A stretch of 16,453 nucleotides of DNA, from contig CAZRNB010000065.1 in assembly GCA_964601355.1 (NCBI GenBank), forward strand, positions 1 to 16,453, in the 5' to 3' direction. Below the pieces are notes generated by a model. The model did no database searches and was not told the origin of the DNA. It was given only the letters and a program-made list of their open reading frames with translations. Numbering within the stretch: the first letter of the stretch is position 1; every line of letters starts with the position of its first letter. The position numbers and the translations under genes were made by a program. Origin of the DNA: CAZRNB01 sp964601355. Lineage in GTDB: Bacteria > Planctomycetota > Phycisphaerae > Sedimentisphaerales > Anaerobacaceae. Positions 14,359 through 16,453 of this stretch are shown here, piece by piece.

Positions 14359-15255
14359 ATGAAAAGGATTTCATTTTCTGCAATGGTGGTATTGATGCTG
14401 ATGTCCGCCATAACCAGCGGATATTCAAGCTATGTCCCGTACCGGTTTCGTACCCGTTCATCCCCTTACGCCTTCAGCTACAAACACCCATCCGGCCTAA
14501 TCAGCGGCGAGCTAAAGTCATCTCCCTACGCTTTCAGTCACAACAATCCATCAGGCCTGGCTCCTTACTATCTGCGTTCCTCGCCTTATGCTTTTAGCTT
14601 TGAGAATCCTTCCGGCTTGATTCCAGACTATTACCGTTATTCACCTTATGCTTTCAGCTTCAAACATCAGTCCGGCTTGATTTCCGATTATAGCTCCGGA
14701 TATTTCATTCCTTATGATTATCACATTTATTATCCCGGCGTCGTATTCTCCGGCTCGATGGATTGTAGTATGAATTGCGGTAGTAACCCCTGCAGCTACA
14801 GCGTTTCCGACCGATTGGATACCGCCGGCTTCTCTTATGGACAAACCTCAACTGTTCGTAACGGAAGAACTGCTGGGGCGGCAGAGTATGCAAATAGAAT
14901 GAATATGCTCAGAGAAAAGGATGGAATGCAGATAATTTGCAGCTATTTCAAGAACAACAGCATAGATGGCTTCGAAATGGACAGACTCTTCAAGGTAGAA
15001 AACAAAACCGTAAGCGTTAATTTTATATTCAGGGATAAAAACATAATCATAAAATACTGGAACCCGGAGGAAGTGCGATCTATTTTGCAGCAGCCAGGAT
15101 GCAAGAAGGTTTATTACGAGCAATACAAACTACAATGGATGGATTTTTGTAAAAAGCATGAGGAAAATGGGGGAAAGATTTACCAAATAGAATCGGCAGA
15201 TAAAGACGAGATATTAAGCAAACTTTCTCTCTGCCAGGAGCTGGCCAAGGGATAG
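14359..15255 (+). CDS. Secreted Tyr-rich protein with four 20-residue repeats
   Basis: I do not recognise this protein. The first 20-24 residues (MKR, then a hydrophobic core MVVLMLMSAITS) look like a Sec signal peptide. Residues 34-113 are four tandem repeats of exactly 20 residues with consensus SSPYAFSxxxPSGLIxxYxR. A Tyr- and Gly-rich linker (114-150) includes three cysteines at 136, 140 and 145. The C-terminal part (about 175-298) is a charged, folded-looking domain with FRDKNIIIKYWNPEEVRSIL at 224-243 and more cysteines at 194, 248, 264 and 292. There is no membrane anchor or sorting signal at the end. AAGGAG at 14346-14351 lies 7 bases before the ATG. The gene has its own promoter and long leader, and a terminator-like hairpin follows. 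An extracytoplasmic or surface role is likely. It is probably a lineage-specific family. Confidence 0.88.
   Translation: MKRISFSAMVVLMLMSAITSGYSSYVPYRFRTRSSPYAFSYKHPSGLISGELKSSPYAFSHNNPSGLAPYYLRSSPYAFSFENPSGLIPDYYRYSPYAFSFKHQSGLISDYSSGYFIPYDYHIYYPGVVFSGSMDCSMNCGSNPCSYSVSDRLDTAGFSYGQTSTVRNGRTAGAAEYANRMNMLREKDGMQIICSYFKNNSIDGFEMDRLFKVENKTVSVNFIFRDKNIIIKYWNPEEVRSILQQPGCKKVYYEQYKLQWMDFCKKHEENGGKIYQIESADKDEILSKLSLCQELAKG
14458..14697 (+). repeat. Four tandem 60-bp coding repeats
   Basis: Each unit encodes one 20-residue repeat beginning S(S)PYAFS at residues 34, 54, 74 and 94. The DNA copies differ at many third codon positions (for example CCTTACGCC, CCCTACGCT, CCTTATGCT) while the peptide is kept. 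This indicates an old duplication under selection on the protein, not a recent expansion. Confidence 0.9.
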
Positions 15256-15264
15256 CAACATCAA

Positions 15265-15330
15265 TCCCCAGTAAAACCGGGGGCTGAATACGAAAAATAT
15301 TTAGCCCCCCAATTTATTGGGGGGTTCTAT
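15265..15330 (+). terminator. Terminator-like double hairpin, element copy A2
   Basis: CCCCCCAA-TTTA-TTGGGGGG (15305-15324) is a perfect 8-bp stem with a 4-base loop, followed by TTCTAT. It starts 49 bases after the stop codon of the secreted protein and fits an intrinsic terminator with a weak U-tract. An inverted partner upstream (CCCC...GGGGG at 15267-15283) allows an alternative large hairpin, GGGGGCT (15279-15285) with AGCCCCC (15303-15309). The AATATTTAGCCCC core makes this copy A2 of the dispersed element. Confidence 0.6.
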
Positions 15331-15490
15331 ATTAAAAAGACATTACATATCATAATCGACTATAAGCAACCATGCCCTTAAGAAGTTTCAATCGACCTTA
15401 AATGGCTTTACAGCCGATATTTTAACTATTATTATGTTTGGAAAAGAAGATACTCCGCATGAGACGTGGGTCTAAATTTGACGACGGCGG
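15331..15490. other. Intergenic stretch before the glycosyltransferase
   Basis: Apart from the promoter described separately, I see only AT-rich DNA and a 13-codon frame at 15434-15475 (MFGKEDTPHETWV) without a ribosome binding site. I do not call a gene here. Confidence 0.4.
15407..15435 (+). promoter_or_regulatory. Promoter of the glycosyltransferase gene
   Basis: TTTACA at 15407-15412 and TATTAT at 15430-15435 have a 17-base spacer. A start near 15442 gives a leader of about 98 bases, which would include hairpin element A3. Confidence 0.6.
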
Positions 15491-15527
15491 ATAAATGTTT
15501 AGCCCCGCCTTTTATAGGCGGGGTTTT
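15491..15527 (+). repeat. TTTAGCCCC hairpin element, copy A3
   Basis: AAATGTTTAGCCCC enters a perfect 7-bp stem, CCCCGCC (15503-15509) with GGCGGGG (15517-15523), followed by TTTT. The stem plus T-run resembles an intrinsic terminator, yet it lies between a promoter and the start codon, 12 bases before the ATG. The ribosome binding site GTGGAG begins right after the T-run. Confidence 0.65.
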
Positions 15528-15539
15528 GTGGAGCGAAAT

Positions 15540-16453
15540 ATGGATAAGAACAGTCCTGAAGTCTCGGTCGTAGTACCATTGCTGAATGAGCAGGACAACA
15601 TCCGGCCGCTTTATGAGCAAATCAAAGAAACCCTCGACGGCAGGAGCAACTATGAAATTGTATTCGTTGATGACGGCAGCAGTGACAGCAGCTTCGACAT
15701 ATTGAGCCGATTGCAAAAAGCCGACGCGAGGATTCGGGTCATTCGCTTTCGTAAAAACTTCGGCCAAACCGCTGCTCTTTCCGCAGGCTTTACATACGCG
15801 CGCGGCAAAATTATCGTCGCTATTGACGCAGACCTGCAGAACGATCCCGCAGATATACCGAAGATGATTGATAAGCTCTCTGAAGGATTCGACGTTGTAA
15901 GCGGCTGGAGAAAGAAAAGACATGATAAGGCCCTCACCAGGTTACTGCCCTCTAAAATCGCCAACTGGCTGATCGCTACAATTACGGGAGTAAAGCTCCA
16001 CGATTTCGGCTGCACTCTTAAAGCCTACCGCAGAGAGGTTCTGGCTGAAACGAAGCTGTACGGCGAGATGCACCGGTTTATTCCGGCTCTTGCAAGCTGG
16101 AATGGGGCTAACATCTGTGAAATGGTAGTCAACCACAGGCCGAGAACCGCCGGCGAGGCAAAATACGGCCTGGGACGTATATTGAAGGTGATATTAGACC
16201 TTATAACCGTTAAGTTTCTCGGCTCGTTTTCCACCAAGCCGATTTATATCTTCGGAGGTATAGGGCTGATAACCTCGCTCGGAGCGGTTGCTTTCGGCCT
16301 GGCGGTGCTCTATCAAAAATTCATTTCAGCTCAGCATCTTGCCATGAATAGAAATCCGCTTTTGATTTTAACGGCGGTTTTGATTATTACTTCTGTCCAG
16401 TTTATTCTGATGGGCCTGTTGGCGGAGCTTTTGGTCAGGACGTATCACGAATC
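15540..16453 (+). CDS. Family 2 glycosyltransferase, membrane-anchored (GtrB/DPM1-like), cut by window end
   Basis: The visible 304 residues match the polyprenyl-phosphate sugar transferase branch of GT-A family 2 enzymes, which move a sugar from a nucleotide donor onto a lipid carrier at the cytoplasmic face of the membrane. SVVVPLLNEQDNI at 9-21 starts the fold. VDDGSSDSS (43-51) and IDADLQNDP (95-103) are the nucleotide and metal-binding motifs, and SGWRKKRHDK at 121-130 and HDFGCTLKAYRREV at 154-167 are typical of this branch. Two hydrophobic helices follow, at about 234-258 and 273-297, as in GtrB and ArnC relatives. The open frame has no stop before the window ends, but 304 residues is near the common full length, so only a short tail should be missing. 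GTGGAG at 15528-15533 precedes the ATG by 6 bases. The sugar and acceptor cannot be read from the sequence. Confidence 0.93.
   Translation, partial: MDKNSPEVSVVVPLLNEQDNIRPLYEQIKETLDGRSNYEIVFVDDGSSDSSFDILSRLQKADARIRVIRFRKNFGQTAALSAGFTYARGKIIVAIDADLQNDPADIPKMIDKLSEGFDVVSGWRKKRHDKALTRLLPSKIANWLIATITGVKLHDFGCTLKAYRREVLAETKLYGEMHRFIPALASWNGANICEMVVNHRPRTAGEAKYGLGRILKVILDLITVKFLGSFSTKPIYIFGGIGLITSLGAVAFGLAVLYQKFISAQHLAMNRNPLLILTAVLIITSVQFILMGLLAELLVRTYHE

Noticed and set aside
15434..15475. 13-codon frame MFGKEDTPHETWV
   Set aside because: It is too short, has no ribosome binding site and overlaps the predicted -10 box.

Overview
The window is chromosomal DNA of a bacterium and contains mostly housekeeping genes. 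My best guess is a planctomycete of the Phycisphaerae type. The reasons are a sigma factor fused to a membrane-anchored C-terminal domain, many short GC-rich hairpin repeats between genes, and a short repeat that translates as LANARGS, which I remember from such genomes. This assignment is inferred from features and was not tested by any search.

Layout: (1) 73-2067, minus strand: an ECF-type sigma factor with a hydrophobic segment and a large unrecognised C-terminal domain. (2) 2353-12419, plus strand: a replication and translation block made of dnaE, a small winged-helix/membrane protein, tmk, holB, a PSP1-domain (RicT-like) gene, metG, a Minf_1886-type small gene and a family 4 uracil-DNA glycosylase. 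The order tmk, holB, ricT, metG resembles the conserved cluster in Firmicutes. A consensus-like promoter lies in front of dnaE. (3) 12420-12573: a repeat-filled junction between convergent genes. (4) 12574-13903, minus strand: cobO followed by ispD. (5) 14019-15330, plus strand: a strong promoter, a leader of about 300 nt with many possible hairpins, a secreted protein with four exact 20-residue repeats, and a terminator-like hairpin. (6) 15407-16453, plus strand: a promoter, a hairpin in the leader, and a membrane-anchored family 2 glycosyltransferase cut off by the window end.

How the genes work together: dnaE and holB supply the replicative polymerase and clamp-loader subunits, tmk supplies dTDP, the uracil-DNA glycosylase repairs uracil in DNA, and metG charges tRNA-Met. 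ispD (isoprenoid precursors) and cobO (cobalamin adenosylation) form a separate metabolic pair. The secreted repeat protein and the glycosyltransferase point to envelope functions.

The most unusual parts are a hairpin element with a shared AATRTTTAGCCCC core found four times, three of them just upstream of a start codon and in the orientation of that gene; the long leader of the repeat protein; the repeat protein itself; and the membrane-linked sigma factor. I see no CRISPR array, prophage, IS element, tRNA or rRNA.
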